Source of the DNA: Punctularia strigosozonata HHB-11173 SS5 | Taxonomy: Eukaryota; Basidiomycota; Agaricomycetes; Corticiales; Punctulariaceae | Length of the DNA: 44,726 bases | Reading direction: 5' to 3' | Assembly (NCBI RefSeq): GCF_000264995.1 | Contig: NW_006767450.1 | Location: forward strand, 1 to 44,726 | In this document: piece after piece, positions 32,909 through 43,660 of the stretch | How positions within the stretch are numbered: the stretch's first letter is position 1 | How the letters are laid out: the number at the start of each line of letters is the position of its first letter | The notes under the pieces: model-generated | What the model was told of the DNA's origin: nothing | What the model saw: the letters and a program-made list of their open reading frames with translations, nothing else | Databases searched by the model: none | Program-made: the position numbers and the translations under genes

Positions 32909-35900
32909 ATGACGCCGGCGCCCGCGTCTCCGGAACGCTCGCCATCGTCGGTCGGCACCGCCGTCAACGGTGTCGTCAAAAAGGAGCCCACGACCGTGTC
33001 GGCCGTTTTGCCCCGCTCGCACTCGCCGTCGCCGCTCAGGAGTCCAAGGGCGACCATCGCATTGCCTGCTTTAGACACCGCCGCTGTTCGACCTCCGACG
33101 CGTGACGAGAGCCCCGCCGCGCTCGCCGGCTTGCTGTCCGCCAGTTACAAGGAGATCGAGGAGCTCAAGCACGAGCTCGCCGTCGCCCAGAAGCGCGCCG
33201 CAAAAGCCGAGAGACTGCTCGCAGCGGTGAGCCTTGTCACGCCCCTATCGTTTTGGCGCGTTTCTGACGCCTGTTGTCGTGCCCCCCTTCAAAGGTATCG
33301 CACCCCTCATCACCCCATCCGTCCTCTAAAGATGGACATGATTCAGGAAAAATGCCTGAAGCGGCCATAAAGGCCATCACCGATGCTGAAACACGCGCAG
33401 AACGAGCAGAGCTCGCGCGCGACGAGGCCATGGCACGCCTCAAGTGCGTATATGCTATTTCCTTCGATGAAACTCGCTTCCTGACGCGCACGCGATCTCC
33501 GTTCAGGGTCGTTCAAGATCTTTACCATCAACTAGACGATTATCTGAACACTGCCCAATACCGCATGGCCGATGCACGCGCAGGTATGCATATATTCAAT
33601 CGTGATGCGCATGTGTTTCCGTTTCTCTCGGGTGCTGTCTCTTCCGAGGTTCCCGAAGCGCCACTCAGGCAGTGAAAAGGCCGCTCGTCTCCCCGCACCT
33701 CCCGTTGCAGTATACAGATCAGCGCGCTGACAGCCATGTTGCTCCACAGGTTTCCGCAAGGTCATCGATGAAGGTGGCGGTCGAATCGTTGTCACACCCA
33801 TCAACCTTCCCGGCGAGGTACGTTCTCCTTCTCAACCTCCTCCTTCCAACTTTCTATTCTTTTGCCATGTACTTATTTGCTCCGTACCCCTCTTTTACGT
33901 CGCTTTCGCCACCAATAAACACCAGTATCAGACCAGTCCTCACGCCCGCCCCAAACAGCCTCCCGCCACCGCGCAAATCATCAGCGCCTCGTCGCACGTG
34001 CCCTCGTCCCGTTTCCCTCTTCCGACGCCGCCATTCAACGTCGGCCCCTCGTCCTTAAACCTCTCCAACGCCGCAGCCGGCCCTTCTCTCTCGAGCGCAA
34101 CCCGACCCATCACCGCTCTGAACGTACCCGCGGGCTCCGCCTCCTCCTCCCTGAGGAGGAGCTCCAATGCCCAACTACCGATCTCGGCGGGGTTGCAGCT
34201 TCCGCCACCGCCGCACCCGCATCCGCACGGGCACGCGTACCAGGGAAGCGCCGCGCCGCAGTACCCGCCCGCGCCCTCCGCCTACACCTCCTATGCCGCT
34301 CGGGAACGGGAACGCGAGCGAGACGAATCGTTCGGGAGCAGGAGGATGAGGGAAGAGAGCATCGATAGCGCGTACCCGCACAAGCGCCCGCGCGGAGATG
34401 ACCGCGACCCGCATCGCGAGCGTGAACGCGAGCGGGAGAGGGGCAGGGAGCGAGAGAGAGCCAGGAGGGATTCCTACCTCGACCAGGTGATTCGATAACG
34501 CTTCCCGATTTGCAACGACGACGTGACTGATGGGTGGACGTTTTTTTTCGCAGCGCCCGTCGTATGCGCAGGGGCAGCCGCTGCCTCAGGCTTCGACGTC
34601 GATGTCTGGCCCTGGACACCACCCGCTTCCGCCCGTTCAGCACTCGCAGCCGGCGTACGACCCTCGTTACCACCAACGCCCCACCGCAAGCCCCGACGAA
34701 CCCAGGAGACGATACCCAGACGATAGCAAACACCCCCAAACCCACGCATACCAGCAGCAGCAGCAACAACAACAACAGGCTCACGCGCGCCACCAGAGCC
34801 AGCGCAGGAGCCGGCGCTCGCGCAGCCGAAGCGGCGGCAGCTCGCACAGCCGGAGTACGTCGCGCTCGACGTCGCCGTCGCTGGACGAGATGCTCCTCGA
34901 GGCCGCCGACGGCAGCGAGGAGCGTGAGCGCAGGAGGTCTGGCAGCCCGGACTACCGCGATCGGCGGAGGGAGCGGTACCCGCCGGGCGCGTACGGGGTG
35001 AACGGCCATTATGGTGCGCCGCCGCCGCACGCGATGGGACCTGGCTCGTACCACGCCGGATACCCGCACGCGTCGGGCGCGATGCCGCCTGGGTAAGCAA
35101 TCAATCCTTCGCCTTTGCGACGGATCGGAGGGTCTGACGTTTCCGCTCCCGTGACATTTATAGCCCGCTTCCCGCGCCCGGTCAACTGCAAACGTATCAG
35201 ACGCATATTTTCGCTCCACCCGTGACGGGCGCGCCCGTCAAGAAGCCCAAGGGCGGCGCACCGCCGATGCCGCTCCCCGGTCCCGGAACAGCGCCCCAAG
35301 GGCACGCCGTTCAACAACAGCCTCTCGTCCCCGCCGGCAGCACCGGTAGCGTGATGACGCTCGGTCCCAACGGATCCGTCATCTCCGGCCCATCGACCGT
35401 GGGCGGCCCCGGCGGCTTCCCGCCGACGAACAACTCTGGGCAGCGCATCTGCCGCCAGTGCGGTGTCGCGGGGCGTTACAAGGACGGCAAGTGCGTCGAG
35501 AAGTGGGGGCCGGGACCCGAGGGCCCGGGCACGGTGTGCGACCGATGCCGGAAGAAGATGAAGAGGGTGGAGAGGAGGGGGACGATGGAGGCACAGCAGA
35601 TCGCGCGAGGGGACGCGGCCGCGCTTGCGCATCACCATTCGATACCGAGGCAGCCGCCGACGGCGGTTGGGCTGCAGAGGACGGGGACGGAGGCGTTGAG
35701 CGTGCCTGCGCCGCAGGGACCGGGCCTCGGGCCTCACGGCACGCAGCTGCTGTCGCCTCGAGGGTCGTTTCGCGAGGTGACGAATACCGGCGTCGGCGCC
35801 GCCGTGAACGGTACATCGGCACGCAAGTCTTCGTCGCCTTACACGTCCGCGCGTCGTCATTTCTCCCCGCCTTATGGACACGGCACGTCGGATCGCCACC

Positions 35901-36193
35901 GCGCCAAGTCGCATTCGGGGTCGAGCGTGAGCGGGTCGCCGTTGAGCCAGCCTTCTGGCGCGAGCAGCACCGAGAAGGTTCCCTCGCCCGAGCTGAGGGA
36001 CTCGCGCACCGGCAATAACGCCATGGAGGTGGACGAGGGGGATGCGGATGCGGAAGGCGACGAGATCGACGCGGACGCGGACGGGGAGACCAACGTCGAG
36101 GGTGAGGCCGAGGTTGACGCTGAGGCCGACGCCGATGCCGAGTTGCTTGAGGCGGTCGACGCGGCCGAAGCTGCTCATGCTGGCGACGACTGA
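32909..36193 (+). CDS. Coiled-coil protein with atypical GATA-like zinc finger (913 aa, 7 exons)
   Basis: Exons are 32909-33226, 33295-33443, 33507-33583, 33750-33817, 33926-34486, 34554-35092 and 35164-36193. Introns are 68, 63, 166, 108, 67 and 71 nt. The N-terminus is Pro/Ser-rich with VKKEP, a SUMO-site-like motif. Residues about 75-175 form heptad-like helices (YKEIEELKHELAVAQKRAAK, AETRAERAELARDEAMARLK, VVQDLYHQLDDYL). Disordered regions follow, with Arg-Glu repeats, a poly-Gln run and SR repeats. The zinc motif is C667-x2-C670-x25-C696-x2-C699, reading ICRQCG...KWGPGPEGPGTVCDRC then RKKMKR. Its second half mimics the GATA finger W-x-x-GPDGP-x-x-LC-x-x-C. The tail is strongly acidic (Asp/Glu-Ala repeats). 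It is probably a nuclear transcription or chromatin factor; DNA specificity is unknown. Confidence 0.87.
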
Positions 36194-37958
36194 GCGCCTC
36201 CGAGGTTTTTTTTTTCGTTCGTCATTTTTGTTCGCTGCCCCCCCCCCCCCCCACTGCTTTCGGTTTCGTTGCATATGCCATTTGTTGTCTCTCGTCCATC
36301 GCACTGATTTGTACCGAAGCCATTTTTTTCCACCTCAGTTTTGTGCCATGTTGTATCATATCTATCTTATCGAGCATTCAACATTATCCTTTTTTTGCGG
36401 ACCATCCACGGTGCGAGTGCTTTGACGGAACACCCTATGTGGTGGTAGTGACCATAGCTTCATCAGCATCTTGCCTTTGGGCACGAGATCAGATAACCTC
36501 GAGACCCCGTAACGTGTTTCTCGGCGATGACCGACCGCACGGGCGCGCGCGCAAACGGGAAACCACCAGGCGCGAGATTCTCGTCCAACGATTGACTTCG
36601 GTTGATCCGTGAAAGGAGGGGGCGGGTATCGCCGGCGCTATCTCGCGCCCATCGGACGCGGTGACGTCGGTGAAAGCCTTGCAGCTGCGTCGGTGGTGGG
36701 GCGGCTTCCGATGCCGTAGGCAGTACGAGAGGCGGGGGTCGCCACGAATGGGAGGGGGGGGGGGCTCATATGACTTCGGGCACGACTGGAACAGTGATAC
36801 ATAACACATGATACGTAGCGCAGCGTTAGAGCGTATACGTCCCCCCCGCGCCTCGAAGCTCGCAGCTCGATCGCTCGAGGTCCGTGGGTCCCACCCTCCT
36901 CCTCCCATCCCGCCTGCGCGGCCCACGCTCCACCTCGTTGTTACGGCGACTTCGAACTCCCCGTCTTCCGCGCTGCATCGTCGCCTTTTGGCCGCTCTGT
37001 CCAGAGAGCCCGGGGATCCAGAGAGTGGTGAGCGAGAGCAAAAAAGCAAAGTGACCTCAACTCTTCGGGGGGCCCCCCCGCTCGCAGCGACGTGTTGGGT
37101 CTCCCTCCCTTCGCGGCCGCTGGGGAGTTTTGCTGAAACGCAGGGTAGTCACGCCCGTCGTCACCGAGACCTGAGGAGCGCGGCTTCTTCTGGCTATGCT
37201 CCGAAGATGGAAGGGGGGGGGCGCCAGGGAGGAATGAGCCAACGGGGAACACCGCGAAAACGCCACAGCCGCGCGATCTCCACATCTCCACATTGTTTTT
37301 TTTGGTCAAAAGTGATAGCTGTTTTCGCTCGCGTTGGCCGTTGGGGGAGGGTAGGGGGGTAGGGGAAAAGAGAGAGAAAAAAGGGGGCGTCCTAGAGTCA
37401 CACGGTCTTTCGCGCTGGTATTTAGCAACGTGCTCGAACGCGTTCAGACGACGCGGGGAAGGGACAGAGGTATGCCAAAACCTCCATATGCCGGACCGGG
37501 GCGTTGAGCGCGGCCGGCCGCCGCCGCCTCCACCTACGAAGCACGTTTTGGAAACACACTACCACCACCGTTCCCAATATAAGTGACAAATGATTTTCGA
37601 GGGACAAGCAAGCATCTCCTTTTGACCCGAGGATGTGACATTTGCGGGATGAGATGATGAAGGAGTGAGGAATGTAAGGGAGCCACTGCTCACCATTATC
37701 GCCCCTCTTCCCCTCCCCGTTTGTGTGCCCAGGTGGGCGGGCATGCTTGACATCCTGAAGGGTCACAGTGACCCTAAAAAGTGCAGAAGGCAAAAAGCGG
37801 GGCGAGCTCGGGCGATTTTTTTTTTCTGTCTAGATTGCTTGCAACGGGACTCATGGGTAGAAGGAAGCATTGCGGGCAGGAGGAGTCTGGGGAGGGAGAT
37901 GAGCTGGAGCGGTGTGAGGAACAAAGCAGATTGTGCCGTGTAGGGCTGCCCACCAAAG
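36194..37958. other. Intergenic between GATA-like gene and right arm
   Basis: No gene is supported. It opens with the likely 3' UTR of the GATA-like gene: a T run at 36206-36215 and 15 consecutive C at 36238-36252. G-rich runs follow (about 36751-36763, 37205-37211 and 37341-37363). It ends against the C2H2 stop codon, where similarity to the left arm begins. Confidence 0.5.
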
Positions 37959-39416
37959 CTAGCACTCTGAGCCCGAGTCCTCGTCTTCGTCGGAACCTAT
38001 CATCGCGACATCCGGCTCGGACGAAAACCGAGACAACGACGGCGTGGGCGAAGGTGCAGGAGGCGTCGCGCGAAGTTCCGAGTCCGCGCTCGGGCGCATC
38101 AAGGACGGGGTGAGGTGAACGTAGACGAGCTCGTCGTCGGTGTCCTGATCCTCATCGTCCGGCGGAACGGAAGAAGGAGGAGCGGGAGCGTGGGCGGTGC
38201 CGCCGTCGGCGTCGGCGATGTGGTTGCGATAGTGCCGGCGCATGTTGCTGTTCACGCTGAACTGCCGGCCGCAGGTCGGGTGCGGGCATTCGAAGGCTAA
38301 AAAAAAAAAAACATAATCCGTCGATCAGCACGTCGATATCGGTTACCGGCAGGGGGGAGGGGCGTTGGTAGGAGGAGAGAAGAGACGGATGGGGGGGGGA
38401 GCGAAGAACTCAACGTTTATCGCCGGTATGCGTGTTGATGTGGATCTGGAGGCTCGAGGGCCTACTAAATCGTTTGTTGCACAGGTGGCAGACGTGCCTC
38501 CGTTGAGCGTGATCGCCGTCGTGAACGCTCCCCAAGCGCATCTTGTGCTGGTGCAGCGCGATCGCGTCGTCCAGCGCGTTCGGTATGGAGATCACTCTTG
38601 CCGCGGCGCGGGAGTCGTAGCGAGCGCCTTCCTCCCTCGACGCGTATCGCTGAGCGCCGTACTCGGGATTGCGCATGACGTGCTGCTCGATCTCCACGGG
38701 CTTGCCCTGGGTTCGGTATGCACCAGGGTAAGGAGACGCTTGCGCGCGACCGGTTACCGGCGGGGGATGCTCGGGTCCATCCGTACGCGTGCGCTGTCGG
38801 TCCCTCGTGCGCGCCTCGTCTTCCTCGCGCGTTTCGGGAGACGAGGTAGAGAAGAAGCGGGCGCAGGGCACGCCGCGCACGACGACGTACGGAGGCTGCG
38901 CCTGCGGGCCGGGAACGGGGCGCGTGTGGTATATGCCCGTGCGCACGGGGCGCGGGGGAGGAGGCGCCGGCGCGTACGGCGCGAAGCGCGCGGAGGGGGC
39001 GGGAGAGCGGGGTCGGGGAGAGACGCAGCGGGGAGGGAGGGGAGCGCGATGCGGTGCCGGTTCCCGGGATGGGTAGGCCGGAGGTGGTGGGGGTCTGTGA
39101 ATCTGATCTGTGCGGGCGGGGGGAGCTGGTGCCGGTGCCGAGCCGTGACGGACCGCTCGAGTGGAGGGAGGGATTACGGAGACCGACGAGGCGGGACGAA
39201 ACGGGGGTGGTCGAGCGTACGAGGGGACGTGAAGAGGCCCCGGAAGCGATTCGGCTGCAGAATGACGCCGAGGTTTGTGAGGGTGGTAAGGTTCCGGATT
39301 TATATAGCCTAATCCGCTGACCTCAGTCGCTGTTGACGGCGATGATACATCCGGGATGGAAACTTACCGGGAAGCATCTCGTGGATGCTTGGCAAGGAGA
39401 TGTTGTTTGAGCTCAT
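37959..39416 (-). CDS. C2H2 zinc-finger transcription factor, right copy (426 aa, 3 exons)
   Basis: Exons in gene order are 39368-39416, 38415-39308 and 37959-38296. Introns are 59 and 118 nt, in the same positions and phases as the left copy. Exon 1 encodes MSSNNISLPSIHEMLP. Finger 1 (CHLCNKRFSRPSSLQIHINTH) is identical to the left copy; finger 2 keeps CGRQFSVNSNMRRH. The middle has scattered substitutions and small indels, and the acidic tail is shorter. The second donor reads C|GTTGAGT where the left copy has C|GTGAGT, so an extra T weakens the consensus. The matching acceptor has 13 T directly before AG. An in-frame upstream ATG (39461) lies just past the TATA box and is probably not transcribed. 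It is likely functional, provided intron 2 still splices. Confidence 0.88.
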
Positions 39417-39467
39417 ATCGACCGAAGAACGGTTCGTTAGGGTCAGTCGCCCCAGTTCAGCCATTGC

Positions 39468-39473
39468 TTTATA
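39468..39473 (-). promoter_or_regulatory. TATA box of the right C2H2 gene
   Basis: Read on the minus strand this is TATAAA in ATATAAAGCAATGG, 52 bp upstream of the ATG at 39416. It is the counterpart of the box at 7880-7885. Confidence 0.6.
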
Positions 39474-40865
39474 TCGAGGACGAACGCTCGCGGGTGCCAT
39501 GCCAGAACGGAAAAGGACCTACCCTCAGAAAAATGGCGAGACGGAACGCTTTCGGTGATCATCGCGACCGGCGGGGGGGCATGTTGCGCCTTTGCGAATC
39601 CCATACATTGACGCGTGTCGCCAACGAGCTGGGACAACGCCTCGCGGAGAGAAAGAATATACATGGATTGGTGGTGGGCTACTCTGTGCGGAGGTTTTTT
39701 TCAGCTTTAGCAAAAGCGAATTGCCAGCTCAGAATCGTCTGATGGGATCATGCACGGACGACGGGCTCACTGCACATGGACTGTCCTGCGAGACTTTGCT
39801 GCGCGGTCAATTGATGATACGACGAGAGCCCAAGCGCTGATGAAGGAGATATATATATATTAAAAGAGAAATCGAAGACCCATTTCCGGTAGAGGATGCA
39901 GCGTAGTCAGCAAGCACGAAGGAAGCGCGGGGACAGTGGAAGATCTCGAAGGCCCGGATGGCGCGTCGTCCCCGAATTTTGCCCTTTCGGGTGATAGGCC
40001 TCCCTGCGTCGCGGTCGCGTCGCTCGGCCCGGACGGCGATGAGGAGCAAACGTGGATTCTGTCACTATGGAGCACCAAGGCCGCGGAGTCCAAGCAGCGC
40101 TGAGGTTGGAAGTGGAGAGTACTCTCGCAAAGCACGCGCTTTCACGGGGAGTCGAGAGCGGATCGGTGCGCCGCGGAGCGCAGATAAGTAGAACGTTCCT
40201 GCTCCCGCGAGAGACGGCACTGAGGTGCAGGAAGACCTTGGGACATCCTGATGGGTACGGCAGCGTAGATGCAGGTCGTTTATTTTATTGGTTTCAGCAA
40301 GTTGAAAACGGAGTCACTGCTCACGTGACCTATTCAATGAATCCGATGAATCGGACGACAGGTTCGCCGCTGCTGTCCCGAGACCCCCGAACCCCCGTAT
40401 CACCTACTTTCCAGTGGTCTCGCGACTATGATATGTACTCCGAGGGGACAATATCGCCTGACGTCGCACGAAAGCTGCAAAGGCGTTGCCATAAGACGGC
40501 AAGACACGTCGAAACCGACGAGACTAACTCACAGCCCATCGCGGAGGCGCGCTCGAGTTCGGTTAGCCTTTGCAGGAAAAAAAGTAGAAGAAGAAAAATC
40601 CTCGCCACACCCCGGCACCGCGCAACCCTTGCGTCTTCCATTTTGATCGTGCTCTACTTAGAACGGCGCGATATTAAGTATATTCGAACAAAAGCCGATG
40701 CCCTCGCATCCAATTTTTTCCTTGCGTCTCCATCACTAATCCCTTCGATCGTCCGACGAAAACGTCGACGGAACAGGTGCGCATGGCGCGCAACAGACGC
40801 GGCCGTCACCCTCGATAAGCGGGTCTCCCTCTGATGCGCGCGACTGCGGACCGCCACGGATGGTA
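39474..40865. other. Spacer between the two duplicated genes, right arm
   Basis: No supported gene. It aligns in inverted order to 6571-7879 with more substitutions and indels than the rest of the arm. It contains (TA)n at about 39850-39860, absent from the left copy. Open frames here do not correspond to those in the left copy, which supports a non-coding nature. Confidence 0.55.
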
Positions 40866-41892
40866 TCAAAGTTTCCGATTTTTTTTTTCTCTTTTCTTAC
40901 CTTCTCTCATCTTCTCTGCATTCCCTTTTTCTTTTCTGATGCATCCCAAAACTCGTAGAACCTCGAGAACCTCGGACGCGACCTTCGTCTCCGTGGGGCG
41001 CGCGATCCTGCCCGCCTCATAGAGCGCGATACGCTGCAGGAGGAGCGCGAAACGGCGACAGTCATTATCTCTATTTCTCGGGGCACCGAGTCGAGAAATT
41101 GTCGACGGACTCACCTGGTTCGGTGAACGACCCGTGATAACCGCGCCCGGGAGGGGATACTACGGCACGGGAAGGAGCCGGAAAACGGGGGCGGGGGTGG
41201 TACGTCGGAACGCCCTCGCTCACCGAGCTCCCTCCTACGTCGTACGTGGCTCCTCCCCTTCCTCCTCCTCCTCCTCCTCCTAGACGGCGCGCCCGGTTCG
41301 CGAGGTACGTCCGCCACGTCTCGCCGAGCGCAAGCTCGTCATTCGACGTGCCGGAGCGCGAGCGCGAGCTCGAGCGCGAGGAGCCGGAGCTGGAAGCCGG
41401 CGACGGGTAGTCGAACCCGAGCGGACGTGCGGCGAGCTCGCGACGGCGGCGTCTGACGTATCCGCCGCCGTCGTCTCGCGCGGCGGCCGGTGGGACGAGG
41501 AGCGCGCTAGGGTCGTGCAGCTCGGGTGCCCTGGACGGGCACTGCCGGGCGTTGTGGTCCGCGCGGTCGACCTCGCGCATGGGGCGCCCGCATCGCGGGC
41601 ATTCAGAGATGCCTGCAGGTAAGGCTGCGACTGGGGCGCGGGATCGAGGAGGTAGCATTTGGACTGGGCCGGGCGCGCTGCCGCCTGGGTATGGGGCGCT
41701 GGTCGATGCGGAGTTAAAGGGGCCGGATGAAGTCGCAGGAGAGGTACACGGTGAGCGGGTTGAGTTTGGGATGGGCGCTGACGCGGGGGCTTGAGGACGA
41801 TCTGGGGTAGCGAGCGTGTAGATGCTAATCCACCCGTTGGGTATGAGCACCAGCTGTTGCCGGCGATGTCGATGATAGTCCTGGCTTGCCAT
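40866..41892 (-). CDS. C2HC-motif protein of unknown function, right copy (326 aa, 2 exons)
   Basis: Exon 1 is 41115-41892 and exon 2 is 40866-41068, with a 46-nt intron using the same GTGAGT donor and tandem-AG acceptor as the left copy. Without splicing the frame closes at TAG (41072-41074), which supports the intron in this copy. The zinc motif ECPRCGRPMREVDRADHNARQC is kept (R to P in the loop). The C-terminal helix ends EVLEVLRVLG. The left copy stops with TGA where this copy has GGA, and reads on for 27 more codons into a Lys/Arg-rich tail (KEKGNAEKMREGKKREKKN). The extension comes from sequence that is 3' UTR in the left copy. The function is unknown; see the left copy. Confidence 0.7.
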
Positions 41893-41984
41893 ACAACAGT
41901 GACTAGCCGGCTCCAGAGGACGGTCAGAAATTGGATGCCGGAGGACGGTCGAAGGTACGGGGGCGAGGGGGGTCGATTCCGGTG

Positions 41985-41990
41985 TTTATA
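41985..41990 (-). promoter_or_regulatory. TATA box of the right C2HC gene
   Basis: Minus-strand TATAAA, 93 bp upstream of the ATG at 41892, in the same context as 5527-5532. Confidence 0.6.
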
Positions 41991-43660
41991 ATCCGGTCAG
42001 CTATGATGGCCGGACACGATGTTGGGGTTCCATTCCACCTTGGAAGCTAGCGAAATATCCGTGGGCCATTATCTGCAAAGAGCGCGCGGGCGCCTGAGTG
42101 ACCTCGAGATAGCTTGCGCGGGGCTGGTGCGACGGCAGCGACTGTGCCGCGAGGCTGCAGAGCAACGGGGCCAATCGTCAGCCGCATCTACGAGCCATGT
42201 CAGGAAGCGGTGCGCAAATCCGGGACGTCATGCTGTACAAAAATGACTCACGGAGGGACCATCAGGTCCTAGTGCACGATACCGATACGAGGAAGGGAAG
42301 GCCAGAAATGTTGGACTGCATTCCCTAAAGTAGCCCGGGCGGTCGCGGTGCCGCTACCGTACGATGACATAGAGACGAAACGAGCGAATCAATGACCCTC
42401 GGCGGATCAGCGATGGATCAAGCAGAATGTATACCATGACATATATCGGTGCAGCAGTGGCCAGGAGGCGCCGAGTGCGGACAGAAATGTCACAGCACCG
42501 CGAGGAACAACGACACGGGCTGGATAGCTTGACGCCGTCGGCTGTCGCATCTATGATGAAGAGAAATGTTGATGTGAACTGAAGGCCGCGAGGTGCTTGT
42601 CTGAGAAAGATTCGAAGCTCGTGATGGATATCGACATGCGACAGAGTGAAACGTTGCCTGGTGAAGGCGAGCGTCAACCTTGAAAATGTTGGAAAAGGCG
42701 CCCGCACATCACGCTCGTGTCTGTGACCGATCGTAACGTCGACGTCGTCGCCTCGTTCCGTCCACCTTGGTCCTTCTCTGTAAAGTATATAGCTTATGTA
42801 AAGCTATGCTACGACGCGACTAGACCGAAACAGAACAGAACCGAGTGTATTGAGCTAAAGACGACATACATGATTGTCTGTACGGCGCTTATATCTTAGC
42901 GGTCCGGATTATACACGGCCAGACAAGATGACGGCGGAAATCGCGTGGATTACACGCCATGTGGTTACCATGCGCCCAATCCACGGGAATCCACGCCGCG
43001 TCCAGTGTCAATCGACGAGATTGGCGCGCAGTGGAATGCCCTTCGACCCAAGCTGTAGAATACGACTGTACCGCGGTTCCGTTGAGAATACATTGTGTGG
43101 CCAGTCGTAATCCATCGTTTCGCTTTGTGTTTTCCACCGCAAGCTACCAGCGCCGTCACGTGTGCAAGGACTTGCCAAAGTCAATGGGTGATTCGTGCAG
43201 CAGCGGCAACGCGCGCGGTCAAGCTGCTCCAACTCATCTCCCGCCAACAGCACCAGCGAAGACGATTAGACGATGGGTCACTCTCGCCATGGCCAAGGGC
43301 ACGGGCCTTGGTAGAGTCATGCCACTCTCTGAGCCTGCTCAGAGAGTATGGGTCGGGAGATGGGGTGTGCGTCTATAGCGGTTGTGCCCACCGTTGCAAG
43401 ATGAACCCCCGGACGACCTGGCATGCCAACCCCCTATCGTCTACGCGTCCTCACGGCGCTGTGCGCATTTCGGATATGTTTGATATGCTGAGGGCATGGT
43501 ACGTTCTGAGTTTTCCTCTTACCGTTGTAAACCCAATGCGCTCATACTTTCATCCAGGTGTGCCGTTGCACTTTTTACCTAATCCCGGTCGCCATTCGAC
43601 CACCGCAGTGGCCTCGTCGCCGCAACTGCCTCCACTCATGTGCCCACGCCCGTCACAGTG
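41991..43660. other. Duplicated 5' flank (to 42769), then unique intergenic sequence
   Basis: Up to 42769 this mirrors 4765-5526. From 42770 to 43660 it is unique. It may contain the promoter or unrecognised upstream exons of the next gene. Plausible acceptors occur at CATCCAG (about 43558) and ACCGCAG (about 43608), but I could not build a convincing upstream exon. A strong hairpin lies at 43324-43347. Confidence 0.45.
43324..43347. repeat. Inverted repeat, 11-bp arms, 2-base loop
   Basis: ACTCTCTGAGC, then CT, then GCTCAGAGAGT. The arms are perfect. No gene function can be attached to it. Confidence 0.85.

Larger units (their letters stand above)
37959..42769 (-). repeat. Right arm of the inverted segmental duplication
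   Basis: This is the reverse-complement partner of 4765-9426, about 150 bp longer. The two arms point at each other across about 28.5 kb. Its outer end is sharp at about 42769 (CCTCGTTCCGTCCACCTT). Beyond that the sequence no longer matches the left flank. Arm-specific changes include a short insertion near 42733-42745, a 6-base insertion near 42278, a lost stop codon and a shifted splice donor. Confidence 0.93.

Noticed and set aside
38365-39312. 315-codon plus-strand open frame over the right C2H2 gene
   Set aside because: The antisense of exon 2. The sense strand has the conserved zinc fingers and matches its paralog.
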